64,000 bases of DNA from CAWIVH01 sp963839475 (GCA_963839475.1 CAWIVH010000021.1:620001-684000), one strand, 5' to 3'. Counted from the first letter of the stretch, positions 1 to 9,422 are shown. Notes: generated by a model not told the origin, from the letters alone. Translations and numbers: made by a program.

Positions 1-1638
1 AACAATCAGATCGGGTTCACAACAACACCCGATGAAGCGAGATCTTCGCAATACGCCACCGATGTCGCCCGCTCGGTTCAGGCACCGGTCTTTCACGTCA
101 ACGGCGACGATCCCGATGCCGCCATCCGGGTGGCCCGCATCGCGTTCGCTTACCGGCAACGTTTCCGCAAGGACGTCGTAATCGACATCTTTTGCTACCG
201 CCGGCACGGCCACAATGAAGGTGACGAACCAAGCTACACCCAACCGTTGCTTTATAAAAAGATCAGCGAGCGGCCTTCGGTGGTCGCTCTCTACGCGGAA
301 AAACTGGTGAGGGAAGAGGTGGTGTCCCAAGATGAAGTCCAGCAGCTTCACGCCAGGCTCCAGGCAGAATACAACCAGGCGTATGAAGCGAGCCTCAAGG
401 GGGATCAGCGTTTCGATCCCGACCTACCCCTTGCCGTATCGGAGGAAGAGCTGAGTGAATTCCAGCCGACCGGCGGAACCGGCGTTGAGGAGGATACCAT
501 CCTGGCGGTGGCCAAAGGCCTGACGAGACTTCCGGACAAATTCCGGCTGCATCCCAAACTCGAGCCGTTCTTTGCCCGCCGCCGCGAATTGCTCGAGGGA
601 AAAACAGAAGTCGACTGGCCCTACGCCGAAGCTTTGGCGTTCGGGACTCTGATTTTCGAAGGAACACCGGTAAGACTGAGCGGTCAGGACAGCGCTCGAG
701 GAACCTTCAGTCAACGGCATCTTGTTTTGCGTGATGTGGAGGACGGCCGGGAGTACATCCCTCTGAAGAACATCCACCCGCACCAGGCGGCATTCGAGGT
801 ATTTGACAGCTCCTTGTCCGAGGCGGCGGTGCTGGGATTCGAATTCGGCTACAGCGTGGCCGACCCCTTGAGCCTGGTAATTTGGGAAGCGCAGTTTGGA
901 GATTTTGCCAACAGCGCCCAGGTGATCATCGACAATTTCATTGCAAGCTCCGAAGCCAAATGGCGGCAGCCCTGCGACCTCGTGATGCTACTGCCCCATG
1001 GATACGAAGGCCAGGGTCCCGAACATTCCAGCGCCCGTCTGGAAAGGTTTTTGACGCTCTGCGCTGAAGACAATATGCGGGTATGCACCCCCACGACAGC
1101 GGCCCAATATTTCCACCTCCTGCGCCGCCAGATGCGCGATGCGCAAAGAATACCGCTGGTGGTCATGACCCCCAAAAGCATGCTCCGGCATCCGCGCATG
1201 GCGTCCGATCCGAAGCTGCTTACCACTGGCTCATTCGAACTCGTGATCGATGATCCCTATATCCAGAACAAGAAGGAGGTCCGCCGGCTGCTGCTCTGTT
1301 GCGGTAAGGTCTACTATGATCTCCTGCTCGAACGCGAGCGGCGGAAGATCTCCGATGTCGCCATCATACGCATAGAGCAGCTCTATCCCTATCCGGACTG
1401 GAACATTTCCCAACTGCTCGAAAGCTACTCAAGGTCGGCCGAGGTTGCCTGGGTTCAGGAAGAACCGCAAAACATGGGGGGATGGAATTTCATACGGCCC
1501 CGTCTCCAGGAGAGCGCAGCCTTCCTCCGCGAGTTCCGGTATATCGGCCGAGTCGCCTCTTCGAGCCCGTCGACCGGATCGCTCAAAACGCATCGTATGG
1601 AACAAACGACTATCCTCAAAACTGCATTCGATTCTTAA
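1..1638 (+). CDS. sucA: 2-oxoglutarate dehydrogenase E1 component, C-terminal part
   Basis: Partial gene, open from base 1, so the N-terminus lies outside the window; about 545 residues are present of a family that is usually 900-1000. E1 decarboxylates 2-oxoglutarate with thiamine diphosphate and passes the succinyl group to E2 lipoate in the TCA cycle. The visible part holds the end of the ThDP-binding domain (YRRHGHNEGDEPSYTQP) and the transketolase-like pyrimidine-binding domain (GFEFGYSVADP, EAQFGDFANSAQ, LPHGYEGQGPEHSSAR), followed by the C-terminal domain with EEPQNMGGW. These motifs are diagnostic for SucA rather than for pyruvate or branched-chain E1. The reading frame continues upstream of the first in-window ATG at 130. 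bshA follows after 16 nt, which suggests cotranscription. Confidence 0.95.
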   Translation, partial: NNQIGFTTTPDEARSSQYATDVARSVQAPVFHVNGDDPDAAIRVARIAFAYRQRFRKDVVIDIFCYRRHGHNEGDEPSYTQPLLYKKISERPSVVALYAEKLVREEVVSQDEVQQLHARLQAEYNQAYEASLKGDQRFDPDLPLAVSEEELSEFQPTGGTGVEEDTILAVAKGLTRLPDKFRLHPKLEPFFARRRELLEGKTEVDWPYAEALAFGTLIFEGTPVRLSGQDSARGTFSQRHLVLRDVEDGREYIPLKNIHPHQAAFEVFDSSLSEAAVLGFEFGYSVADPLSLVIWEAQFGDFANSAQVIIDNFIASSEAKWRQPCDLVMLLPHGYEGQGPEHSSARLERFLTLCAEDNMRVCTPTTAAQYFHLLRRQMRDAQRIPLVVMTPKSMLRHPRMASDPKLLTTGSFELVIDDPYIQNKKEVRRLLLCCGKVYYDLLLERERRKISDVAIIRIEQLYPYPDWNISQLLESYSRSAEVAWVQEEPQNMGGWNFIRPRLQESAAFLREFRYIGRVASSSPSTGSLKTHRMEQTTILKTAFDS

Positions 1639-1654
1639 AAAGACAAGGAGACGC

Positions 1655-2779
1655 GTGAAAATCGGCATCACTTGCTACCCGACCTATGGCGGGAGCGGCA
1701 TCGTAGCAACAGAATTGGGGAAAGAACTGGCGGCGCGCGGTCATGAAATACATTTTATAAGCTATGCGCCTCCCCTACGGCTCGATCGTTCAGACCCGGA
1801 CATCTATTATCATGAAGTTGAGGTGACCACCTATCCCCTCTTCGATCACCCGCCGTACACGCTGGCCCTCGCAACCAAAATGGCGGAGGTTACAGAACAG
1901 GTATCCCTGGACCTGCTCCACTGCCATTACGCCATCCCGCATTCAGTGAGTGCTTTTCTGGCAAAATCGATGTTGCACCCGCGCAAAGTCCCGGTAGTAA
2001 CAACCCTTCACGGAACCGATATCACTTTGGTTGGCGCCGACCGCTCCTACCTGCCGATCACCCGGTTTTCGATCGAGAAGTCGGATGGAGTCACTGCGGT
2101 TTCTAAATATTTGAAAGACGCTACCTATAGCACGTTCGGCGTTACCAACGAGATCGAAGTTATTTACAACTTCGTAAACTGTGACGTCTACAAGCCTGCT
2201 GCAGACGGAGAACTCCGTGACAAATTCGCGCCCCGGGGAGAGCATATATTGATCCACCTCTCCAATTTTCGAGCCGTTAAACGCCCTGGGGATGTGGTGG
2301 AGGTTTTCTCCATGGTTCAAGCCGAGCTGCCGGCAGTCCTTCTAATGGTGGGGGATGGTCCCGAGCGCAGCAGCGCCGAATGGTCCGTGCGCCATCTTGG
2401 CCTTGAAAAAAAGGTGTTTTTCCTTGGTAAGCGACCCAACATCGAAGACCTGATCGCGAGCGCCGACCTCCTCCTTCTTCCCAGCGAGAATGAATCCTTC
2501 GGCCTGGTTGCCTTGGAAGCGATGGCCTGTGAAGTTCCCGTGGTGGTATCCCGCGTCGGCGGATTACCGGAAGTGGTGACCGAAGGGGTCGATGGATATC
2601 TGGTGGAGCCCCATAATACACGCGCCATGGCCGAGCGGGCGCTCGAAATCCTTTCCGATCCGGCCAAGCGGGTTGAAATGGGAAGGCGTGCTCGCAGGAG
2701 CGCCCGCTCCCGCTTCTGTTCGAGCAAGATCATCCCGCAGTATGAAGCCTTTTACCGCAAAGTGCTCGCATCTGTTTGA
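1655..2779 (+). CDS. bshA: N-acetyl-alpha-D-glucosaminyl L-malate synthase BshA
   Basis: GT4-family glycosyltransferase of 374 residues that joins GlcNAc from UDP-GlcNAc to L-malate, the first step of bacillithiol synthesis. The N-terminus KIGITCYPTYGGSGIVATEL and the motif TTLHGTDITLVG are typical of BshA, and the C-terminal half carries the GT-B nucleotide-sugar signature around PSENESFGLVALEAMACEVP. The start is GTG at 1655 with AAGGAG 4 nt upstream. An upstream in-frame ATG at 1445 would overlap sucA by almost 200 nt and is rejected. Bacillithiol genes are known in Acidobacteria as well as Firmicutes. bshB and bshC are not in this window. A general GT4 transferase is the alternative, but the N-terminal match is strong. 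Confidence 0.9.
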   Translation: MKIGITCYPTYGGSGIVATELGKELAARGHEIHFISYAPPLRLDRSDPDIYYHEVEVTTYPLFDHPPYTLALATKMAEVTEQVSLDLLHCHYAIPHSVSAFLAKSMLHPRKVPVVTTLHGTDITLVGADRSYLPITRFSIEKSDGVTAVSKYLKDATYSTFGVTNEIEVIYNFVNCDVYKPAADGELRDKFAPRGEHILIHLSNFRAVKRPGDVVEVFSMVQAELPAVLLMVGDGPERSSAEWSVRHLGLEKKVFFLGKRPNIEDLIASADLLLLPSENESFGLVALEAMACEVPVVVSRVGGLPEVVTEGVDGYLVEPHNTRAMAERALEILSDPAKRVEMGRRARRSARSRFCSSKIIPQYEAFYRKVLASV

Positions 2780-2797
2780 TTGCGGCATCCCCAAGGC

Positions 2798-3910
2798 TCA
2801 AACTTTCATGAACCTCAGGCAGGATTCAAACACTTCCTCCGGTGAAATGGCGGCCAGACCAAGTTCCCGATGTGCAGTGTCTTCGGCCCTCAGGACACGA
2901 GCCATGGATTCGGAGCAATAGGGTCCGCAGTCTGTTGGAGATTTGCGTGAAAACAAAGCCACCAGGGGAGTTCCAACAGCGGCCGCAATGTGCATCGGCC
3001 CCGTATCGGGTGTGACCAGAAGGCTCATTCGCTTCAGGACTCCCTTGTAGCGGTCAAAATCTGGCGGGCCGGACAGAATTTGCACGATGCCGCCGCTTTC
3101 CTTTGCGATTTCCTCTACCAGGATCCTCTCTTCCGGCAATACATCCATCACGATATTCCAATGCCTGCCGTTCACCTTCGCATATCGGTGAAGCAAATGC
3201 GCCAGCGAAATAAACGAAACCGCAGGCCAGGAACGATGGATCCGGGTATCCCTCTTGCGGAATGCCGGAGCACCAGCACTGCTGCAGGTCGCGTGAAAGC
3301 CGATGACCGTTGCTTCGCCTTCGATTCCACCTGCCTGGTAATAAATCGCAGCCTTTTTCTTCCCTTCCTCAGTTACAGGCAAGTAAACGTTGAACCTGGG
3401 AACAGACACCTCTAGCGCCTTTTCGGCCAACTCGACGCAACATTCACTGTAATGCTGGTTCGGGGATCGGTTCTCCAGGTAATAAACGGGAGAAGCCAGT
3501 GCGCGGAAAAGTCTGCGGAATCGGAGATCGGATTCAAAAACCAGAACCAGGTCGTATCCATGGGCACGGATACTTTTCAATAGTGCTGCACGCTCCAGGA
3601 ATCTGCGCACCGGTCCGCCCCGGCTGATATGGAAGGTGGTCAACCGCGGATCGAATCCGGAGATAATCCGCTTCCCTTCCGGACCGGTCAGCAAATGGAT
3701 TTCAGCCTCGGGTTGAACCGCGAAAATAGCTTTCAGAGCCGGAGTGATCATGACCATGTCGCCCGCGCGGCCGACTCGAACTACCAGAATCCGGCGGATG
3801 GATCGCATTATCGGAATCTCCCATTCAACATAGCGCGGATCCCGGTCCCGGATCGGGCGGCTCGCCGGGGGCTCCGTTCTTTTCGACAAGAATTTCATCA
3901 TATCATTCAT
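2798..3910 (-). CDS. Glycosyltransferase family 9 (heptosyltransferase-like)
   Basis: A 370-residue protein of the ADP-heptose:LPS heptosyltransferase family, which normally builds the LPS inner core at the cytoplasmic face. The N-terminal Rossmann part has RILVVRVGRAGDMVMITPALKAI, the family hallmark, and the C-terminal part has VTPDTGPMHIAAAVGTPLVALF, the GT9 nucleotide-binding motif. The start is taken at ATG 3910, preceded by GGAGG at good spacing; the longer frame to 4069 adds about 50 residues without family character and would run into the divergent methyltransferase gene. It converges on bshA (18 nt between stops). The exact acceptor sugar cannot be deduced. Confidence 0.85.
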   Translation of the reverse strand: MNDMMKFLSKRTEPPASRPIRDRDPRYVEWEIPIMRSIRRILVVRVGRAGDMVMITPALKAIFAVQPEAEIHLLTGPEGKRIISGFDPRLTTFHISRGGPVRRFLERAALLKSIRAHGYDLVLVFESDLRFRRLFRALASPVYYLENRSPNQHYSECCVELAEKALEVSVPRFNVYLPVTEEGKKKAAIYYQAGGIEGEATVIGFHATCSSAGAPAFRKRDTRIHRSWPAVSFISLAHLLHRYAKVNGRHWNIVMDVLPEERILVEEIAKESGGIVQILSGPPDFDRYKGVLKRMSLLVTPDTGPMHIAAAVGTPLVALFSRKSPTDCGPYCSESMARVLRAEDTAHRELGLAAISPEEVFESCLRFMKV

Positions 3911-4062
3911 GGCCCTCCAACAGCTGAAGTTGAGGCATTTCTCCCAGGGGAGCCGGCGGAAGTCATTCCCGTGGATCTCGAAGGCGGGAGCAGCTATGAT
4001 TCCATGCGGTACCTGGGATGAAATCATTCCGTAAATAGCCTGTAGCTGCAATTGAGGTTGGA

Positions 4063-4902
4063 ATGGCAAAAAAACTCTGGTTCGTTATTGGATTCGCTGT
4101 CCTGCTGGCATCTTCGGCAATATTCGGCCAGCAATCCCGGAGCGCGCCAGCAACGGCCTCGGACAAGAACGTCAAGGGAATCGCGGTCCGGATCGGGCAG
4201 GACGAAACTGCCGGACTCGAGCTTTGGCAAACCCTCCTGGGAAAATTTTGGATCCCGAAGCCAGGGGAATGGGTTATGCCCCACCTCGAGTGGGAACAGG
4301 CTATCGAGCGTGTTTACCACCACCCCGTCGTTCACGTGCAACGCGGCGATATCGTACTGGACTGCGGGGCGCATATCGGCGGCTTTACACGGGTCGCTCT
4401 CAACGCCGGGGCAAAAAAGGTCATAGCGATTGAGCCGGAGAAGGCGAACATCGCGGCCTTCCGCCGAAATTTCGAGCCCGAGCTCCTATCGGGCCAGGTC
4501 GAGATTGTCGAAAAAGGAGTATGGGAGACCGCCGGAAAGCTGGCGCTGCACCTTTCAGGAGCCGGAGATTCTCATAGCATCGTTGTCGCACAGGTGCGAA
4601 AGGAAGATGAAGCTATCGAGGTCACAACACTGGATGCGATCGCTAAAGCGCTGCGCCTCCCGCGGGTCGATTTCATTAAGATGGATATTGAAGGCTCCGA
4701 AAGGAACGCTCTCAAGGGCGCGAGGGAAACCCTGCAGAAATGGCATCCCCGCCTTGCCATATCGAGTTATCATCTCAAAGGGGATCCCGGTTCCATTGCA
4801 GCCTTTGTTTGGGATATCCACCAGGATTACCTGATCGATAGCAAGGATAAGGTGGAAGGGCCGGGCGGTAAAAAAGTGCCGAAAGTTTTGTTTTTTCACT
4901 GA
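4063..4902 (+). CDS. FkbM-family SAM methyltransferase with signal peptide
   Basis: A 279-residue protein. Residues 1-22 form a typical signal peptide (KK, then a hydrophobic run, then SSAIFGQ). The FkbM domain follows: motif I VLDCGAHIGGFTRVAL, the acidic AIEPEKANIAAFRRNF after beta-2, and the family signature VDFIKMDIEGSERNALKGA near residue 205. FkbM enzymes O-methylate sugars or polyketides using S-adenosylmethionine. It is transcribed divergently from the GT9 gene, so a role in glycan modification is a reasonable guess from context. The signal peptide is odd, because SAM is cytoplasmic; the segment might instead be an uncleaved anchor. Confidence 0.82.
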   Translation: MAKKLWFVIGFAVLLASSAIFGQQSRSAPATASDKNVKGIAVRIGQDETAGLELWQTLLGKFWIPKPGEWVMPHLEWEQAIERVYHHPVVHVQRGDIVLDCGAHIGGFTRVALNAGAKKVIAIEPEKANIAAFRRNFEPELLSGQVEIVEKGVWETAGKLALHLSGAGDSHSIVVAQVRKEDEAIEVTTLDAIAKALRLPRVDFIKMDIEGSERNALKGARETLQKWHPRLAISSYHLKGDPGSIAAFVWDIHQDYLIDSKDKVEGPGGKKVPKVLFFH

Positions 4903-5269
4903 GCGCTCTTCCCCTGGAACCGTTTAGCATTTTGATGAGAATGCGGGTTTTCGCCTGCTTTCCAGGCAAAGATCCGCGATCATCTGTGTACCCTAATAAA
5001 GTCCCAATATTTGTAAATTGGAGCATTAGGCCGATTTAAAGGCGCTGAAGTACAGACGCATCCAGATTCGGATTGGAAAAATGCTTCTGCAGAATGTAAT
5101 ATGTTGGCAGCTCTGCTCCGTGGCGGCATTTTCGGCGGGAATAACTCTCGGGGATCCGACTCAAAGCCGGAAAGCGGCACAAGGAACTGAAAGCCGGTCT
5201 TTATTCGAGCGCTCGGGCGGTACACTGAAACCGAAAATCTGAAAAACCTATTCAAGTTCGAGGAAATCT
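4903..5269. other. Intergenic, no gene seen
   Basis: No convincing gene. A small hairpin, GCCTG/CAGGC with a 5-nt loop at 4953-4967, lies about 50 nt past the methyltransferase stop but lacks a U-tract, so it is a poor terminator. A 91-codon open frame on the minus strand (4980-5255) has no recognisable motif or SD. Confidence 0.5.
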
Positions 5270-6601
5270 ATGCGTGAAATCACCAAATCGGTGCTTGGCT
5301 ACACCTTCTCCGCGCCTCGTTATGCGATCCAGCAGTTGATCGCGACCCTGAATGATTCCGACGCGGGAGAAGGCAAGGAAGGCTCCCCCAGAAGCGGCGC
5401 CTACGCCGCGGCTGTTCAAGCAGCGGAGATGCTTGATGCCATGCTTAGCGCCGGAAACACGATCCAGGATGACGTTATCGATGCCGGGTTTCGTGCAATG
5501 GAGCCTGAAACCTGGACCCCCAGCGGTATGGCTCGAGCGGCTGCTGATATCAGTTCCCGACTGGCGGATAGCCTTCGCTATCTGGATCCTTCTCAGGCAG
5601 GTTTTGCCGCCTGGCGTGAGTTGGGCAACAAGGTTGAGATCTACCGTTTGGTGAAGGATATCCGATTCAAGCTCGATATTCCTTCAGGCCGGTTTGAATT
5701 GGCCGAGTACGTGAAACGGTGCTATGACTTGGGCCCCTTCCCGGCTCTGTGGGCGGTTGAAGGGCTTGGCCATTTCTATACCGTCTCATTCAAGCCTTAC
5801 AGCGAAAGCACCAGCGGAATCATGATGGCACCCGAGATCGGAAACCTTCCGGCCAAAAGCATGACCATGCTGAACGCCGGCATCGGACTGGCCTTCGCAG
5901 AAGATCTTCTCAAATCCCTGTCAGCCTCGAGCCCGACAGAAGAGGTTGTTTCAGTATTGAAGCTTTATTTGCGCCTTTGCCATCAGAACGCCCGGCCGGG
6001 ATATCTCGGAGCCGCATTAGAATCGCTCGGATTAGTTACCCGAACTTGGCATCCCGAAATAATGAAGCCGGTGAGTGAACAGCTCGCCCTGCTCGACGAA
6101 GTCGCCGCGCAGTATTTCTGGCGTGGTGTGGGTCGCGCTCTTTTCTTCCTCCCGGTCAATTTTGTGCCGGGGTACGGCTCCATAGCCAATGCTATCCGGA
6201 TGTCGAAGCAGGAAACCACCGATGAATCAGCCCGGAATAACACCCTTGCGGGAATTGCCTGGGCATCAACCGTGGTTAACATGATGCATCCGGCCATCAT
6301 GGAATCGTTCCTCGAGCAGCACGGTGACGAACTCGAAGGACAGGAGGCATTTGCCAACGGCGCCGCTTCATCCATCATCATGCGTTACGACACGACTCCC
6401 GATGAGCCGTTCATTGCCGAGTTTATTGACCGTGAGCCGGGAGGAGCAGGATCGCATCTTGCGGAGCTTTGGAAGGAACATATTCGCACGCCCGCCAGAA
6501 ACGCTTTGGACAAATACTACCCTGTGCTGAGGGATCGCGGTCTGCTAGGAGAGGTCTTTCGCTATCAGGACATCGGAGCACTGGTCGCAGCTCACCCATG
6601 A
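5270..6601 (+). CDS. Unknown protein, distantly DUF1702-like
   Basis: A 443-residue soluble protein without signal peptide. I do not recognise the family with certainty. The section from about residue 160 (VEGLGHFYTVSF, then LNAGIGLAFAEDLL, then QYFWRGVGRALFFLP) recalls the order of short motifs in DUF1702 proteins (enediyne-cluster and related proteins: an 'EGxGFA' stretch, a 'GxGWAxAxL' stretch and a 'GxGRxLWF' stretch), and RNNTLAGIAWASTV near residue 320 could correspond to the terminal 'GVGLAxTYAGG' region. This is resemblance by eye only. The start ATG 5270 follows a GAGG-type SD. Its stop overlaps the next gene's start (ATGA at 6598-6601), so the two are probably translated together. 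Confidence 0.7.
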   Translation: MREITKSVLGYTFSAPRYAIQQLIATLNDSDAGEGKEGSPRSGAYAAAVQAAEMLDAMLSAGNTIQDDVIDAGFRAMEPETWTPSGMARAAADISSRLADSLRYLDPSQAGFAAWRELGNKVEIYRLVKDIRFKLDIPSGRFELAEYVKRCYDLGPFPALWAVEGLGHFYTVSFKPYSESTSGIMMAPEIGNLPAKSMTMLNAGIGLAFAEDLLKSLSASSPTEEVVSVLKLYLRLCHQNARPGYLGAALESLGLVTRTWHPEIMKPVSEQLALLDEVAAQYFWRGVGRALFFLPVNFVPGYGSIANAIRMSKQETTDESARNNTLAGIAWASTVVNMMHPAIMESFLEQHGDELEGQEAFANGAASSIIMRYDTTPDEPFIAEFIDREPGGAGSHLAELWKEHIRTPARNALDKYYPVLRDRGLLGEVFRYQDIGALVAAHP

Positions 6602-7398
6602 AAATCACCGCGAAAAGTCACGGCCGATGCGGCGTCCTCAGCTCCATCGCTGTGATAATGGCACTTTGTCAAGCGTCCCCAGGCCTCGGGCAGGAGTCCG
6701 TTCAGGAACCCCTGCCCGAAGCCGAAAAAGTCCTGGAGAGGTTCATTGAGGCCACAGGCGGCATTGAAGCTTACTCGGCGCTCAAGAATATTTTTTCCAG
6801 CGGCACCTACGAAATATCCGGCAAAAGCCTCCGGGGCAGGTACAGCACGTACGAAGCCCCCCCGGACCGTACTCGCACCATCCTCGAATTCGACGGCGGA
6901 AAGAAATATGAGGAAGGGACCGTTGAAGGGCTGGCATGGGAATTATCAGAGGATGCGCAACCCAGGATCAAAACCGGGGCGGAAAAAGCTTTTGCCTTGC
7001 GCGAAGCCTCCTTCAACTCCGTCATCCAATGGCGGAAGCTTTATGCCAAGGCGGAAACCCTTGGAATAGAAAAGATCGCAGGTATGACCTGCTATAAGGT
7101 GAAGCTCTCGCCCGCCAGCGGTCATCCCATCATCGACTATTTTGACAAAGTATCAGGCCTGCGCGTTAAAAGCGAAACCGTCGTGAGCACTCCAGCGGGA
7201 GACATTACTTCGGAGAATCTCTACAACGAATATCGGATTGTGAACGGGGTTAAATTCCCCTTCAAGATGATGCATCGGATTGGGGATGAGGCAGGAGTCA
7301 TTGCCTTGGAAAAAATAGAATGCAATATCGATATCGGCTGGTATCGCTTCGACCCTCCGCGTGAAGTAAAAGCCCTGCAGATCAAAGGGAAAAATTGA
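6598..7398 (+). CDS. Secreted LolA-like/outer-membrane lipoprotein-sorting-like protein
   Basis: A 266-residue exported protein. The start ATG 6598 overlaps the stop of the upstream gene by ATGA; a longer in-frame start at 6469 inside that gene is less likely. Residues 1-31 form a signal peptide ending near PGLGQ. The mature part opens with AEKVLERFIEATGGIEAYSALKNI, the typical opening of many acidobacterial exported proteins related to the LolA/LolB-like fold, and continues as beta-rich sequence (FDGGKKYEEGTVEGLAWE, MTCYKVKLSP, DYFDKVSGLRVKSE, NGVKFPFKMMHRI). These proteins are thought to bind lipid in the periplasm. Coupling to the preceding cytoplasmic protein suggests a shared job that I cannot define. 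Confidence 0.75.
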   Translation: MKITAKSHGRCGVLSSIAVIMALCQASPGLGQESVQEPLPEAEKVLERFIEATGGIEAYSALKNIFSSGTYEISGKSLRGRYSTYEAPPDRTRTILEFDGGKKYEEGTVEGLAWELSEDAQPRIKTGAEKAFALREASFNSVIQWRKLYAKAETLGIEKIAGMTCYKVKLSPASGHPIIDYFDKVSGLRVKSETVVSTPAGDITSENLYNEYRIVNGVKFPFKMMHRIGDEAGVIALEKIECNIDIGWYRFDPPREVKALQIKGKN

Positions 7399-7422
7399 AT
7401 CTTCTCAGGCTTTGGGAGGGAA

Positions 7423-8610
7423 TCAAGACTCCGCTTCCCCGCCCTTCAGCACCAATCCGGCAGCCCATGGAAAAACCAGCACCGACATCAGCGCTGAGGC
7501 CACAAGGGCGGCCCCCGTTGTCTCGTTAATCGCCTTTAACTCGGTACCGATTTGAACCGAAGCCACAGTAAAGGACAGAGAAGTGGCTTGCAGCAGCCCG
7601 GCCGCCACACTCTTGCGCCAGCCGATATAACGCCGGTAAATGCACGCCGGAAGCCCCCGTACGACCAGCAGGGCCGCCAGGTAGACCGGTATCTGTGCCA
7701 TGCCGGCAGTGCTGTGGATCAGCGCCCGCAGATTAAAGCGGAGGCCGCTGGCGACGAAGAAAACCGGAACAAAGATCCCATACCCGATCGCCTCAAGCTT
7801 GGTATGGAATAGCGGGTGTGTTCGCGACGCCTCGCTGTCCACCATGGAAAGGATTGCACCCGCGATAAACGCGCCCAGTATCGTCTCAAGGCCAAACCGT
7901 TGAGCTACGGCGACCAAAGCCACCAGAAGCAGCGCCGCTCCTCGAATGCGGATCTGGGCTGTGGTGTTCTGAAGGCGAAATAGCGCCGCCGACAATACAT
8001 TGGATTTTCCCCCGCGGAGAACCATGACCACTACCGCCATCGACAGCAAAAGAAATCCGGAGAGAAGCGCCAGCTGCGTGCCGGCTCCGGCGGCTTCGCG
8101 CGAAAAGAAAAGTGACAGAAGTATTACGGTGCCAAAATCGGAGATAGAGGCCGCGGCCACAACCAGCTGGCCAAAATTGCTGGCGATATGGCCGGTGTCT
8201 TTGAGAATCGGCACCACCAACCCCAGTGCGGTCGCCGCCAGGACAATGGCGATAAAAAGGGGCGAGTCGACCAGCCCCGCCTTTTTCAACCCGTAAGCCA
8301 TACACAGGGATAGTACAAGGGAAACGCCGAAACCTGCTGCGGCAAGCATCAGGGGCGTGCCTCTCAGGCGATGGAATTCTATCTCCAACCCCGCAAGAAA
8401 CAGAAGGGCCGCCAGCCCGATCACCGATATGACCTGGATTGGCGTATCCACCTGCACCCAGCCCAGCACCGAGGGCCCAAGAATTACGCCGACAGCAATT
8501 TCCAGAACGGGAGAAGGCATTTTGAGCCGGGGGAAAAGGCCGAGAACGAGCGGAACCCCGAATGCAACTGCGGTGACGACGGCGAGTCCGTTGAATGAAA
8601 TTGGAGCCAT
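7423..8610 (-). CDS. Cation/proton antiporter (CPA2, Na+/H+ exchanger domain)
   Basis: A 395-residue integral membrane protein with about 11-12 hydrophobic segments. The motif LFLAGLEIEFHRLRG (residues about 65-82) is typical of the CPA2/KefB group, and GAFIAGAILSMVD and FFVASGLRFNLRAL match the later conserved helices of the exchanger domain. The TrkA-N/RCK regulatory domain seen in KefB/KefC is absent, so this is the short form. Start ATG 8610 has GGAG 7 nt upstream. It converges with the LolA-like gene. Expected role: exchange of Na+ or K+ for H+ across the inner membrane. Confidence 0.88.
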   Translation of the reverse strand: MAPISFNGLAVVTAVAFGVPLVLGLFPRLKMPSPVLEIAVGVILGPSVLGWVQVDTPIQVISVIGLAALLFLAGLEIEFHRLRGTPLMLAAAGFGVSLVLSLCMAYGLKKAGLVDSPLFIAIVLAATALGLVVPILKDTGHIASNFGQLVVAAASISDFGTVILLSLFFSREAAGAGTQLALLSGFLLLSMAVVVMVLRGGKSNVLSAALFRLQNTTAQIRIRGAALLLVALVAVAQRFGLETILGAFIAGAILSMVDSEASRTHPLFHTKLEAIGYGIFVPVFFVASGLRFNLRALIHSTAGMAQIPVYLAALLVVRGLPACIYRRYIGWRKSVAAGLLQATSLSFTVASVQIGTELKAINETTGAALVASALMSVLVFPWAAGLVLKGGEAES

Positions 8611-8711
8611 CGGAATTCTCCACGATTAAAGGCAGAAACCTGCGAGCATGATCCAGAACCATCCCGGATGGTCTCAAGCAAGTCTGCGGTTTGCCGGGAT
8701 GAATTGGCGCT

Positions 8712-9422
8712 TCAGACCTCGATGGAAGGGGAACCGATCTCGCCGATGTAAGGAATCCCCTTCTGCCTTGCCCTCGTTATTTCCTCGATCACCCTTTCAG
8801 CCAATTGTTCGAAGCCCTTGGGGTGAGTAGTCAGGACCAAGTTGGCCATCGCCAGGTACTCGGTCCTCATATCACCGCCGCCGGATGGACACCAATTGTC
8901 CTCAAATAATACCCCGTCCTCCTGCCGCCGCGCGCGGATCTTGAAATGTCCGAAAAACAGCTTGTTGGTTACCTTGACATCCACGGACCCTTCGTCCTGG
9001 CTCATTCCCGGATCCTGGGTGAGGTTCCACTCAATGAGCCCGAGAGCAGCCACCATCATCGCTGCCATGGAGCGCCCTGCGGCAGCCCCCGCTTCTCCCA
9101 GCCTTTTCCCTTCCTTCTCAAATTCCTTCGTAAAAGGGTTGAAATGGATATAGCGCGTGCGGTTCCTGCGGCTGTAGGTCTCCTTTTTGATATCCATGAA
9201 TTCCCGATAGTCGGCGAACAACACCCCTTGGATCAATTCTTCGACCGAAACGCAATCTACCTTGTATTCCGTCCTGAAGTGCATTCGCTTGCCGGCGAAG
9301 GGATTGAACACCGGCAACCCTAAAGGGACATTAAAAGGTATTCCGGCCTGCTGGATGCTTTTAGTTTCTTTACCGAAGGGCTCAAGCACAATCTGTCCGC
9401 TGGAAACAGTCATCTCCGTCAT
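8712..9422 (-). CDS. Hypothetical protein
   Basis: A 236-residue protein of unknown family. No signal peptide is evident; one hydrophobic alanine-rich stretch (AGAAAGRSMAAMMVAALGLIEW, about 130-150) could be a membrane helix or a buried helix. The N-terminal part (IPFNVPLGLPVFNPFAGKRMHF) is proline-rich, and the C-terminus mentions no known catalytic motif. An alternative start is the ATG at 9413. It sits between the antiporter and another unknown gene on the opposite strand. The two unknown genes may form a divergent functional pair, but nothing in the sequence proves it. Confidence 0.6.
   Translation of the reverse strand: MTEMTVSSGQIVLEPFGKETKSIQQAGIPFNVPLGLPVFNPFAGKRMHFRTEYKVDCVSVEELIQGVLFADYREFMDIKKETYSRRNRTRYIHFNPFTKEFEKEGKRLGEAGAAAGRSMAAMMVAALGLIEWNLTQDPGMSQDEGSVDVKVTNKLFFGHFKIRARRQEDGVLFEDNWCPSGGGDMRTEYLAMANLVLTTHPKGFEQLAERVIEEITRARQKGIPYIGEIGSPSIEV

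Noticed and set aside
4953..4967. GCCTG/CAGGC hairpin as terminator
   Set aside because: Only 5 bp of stem and no following T-run.
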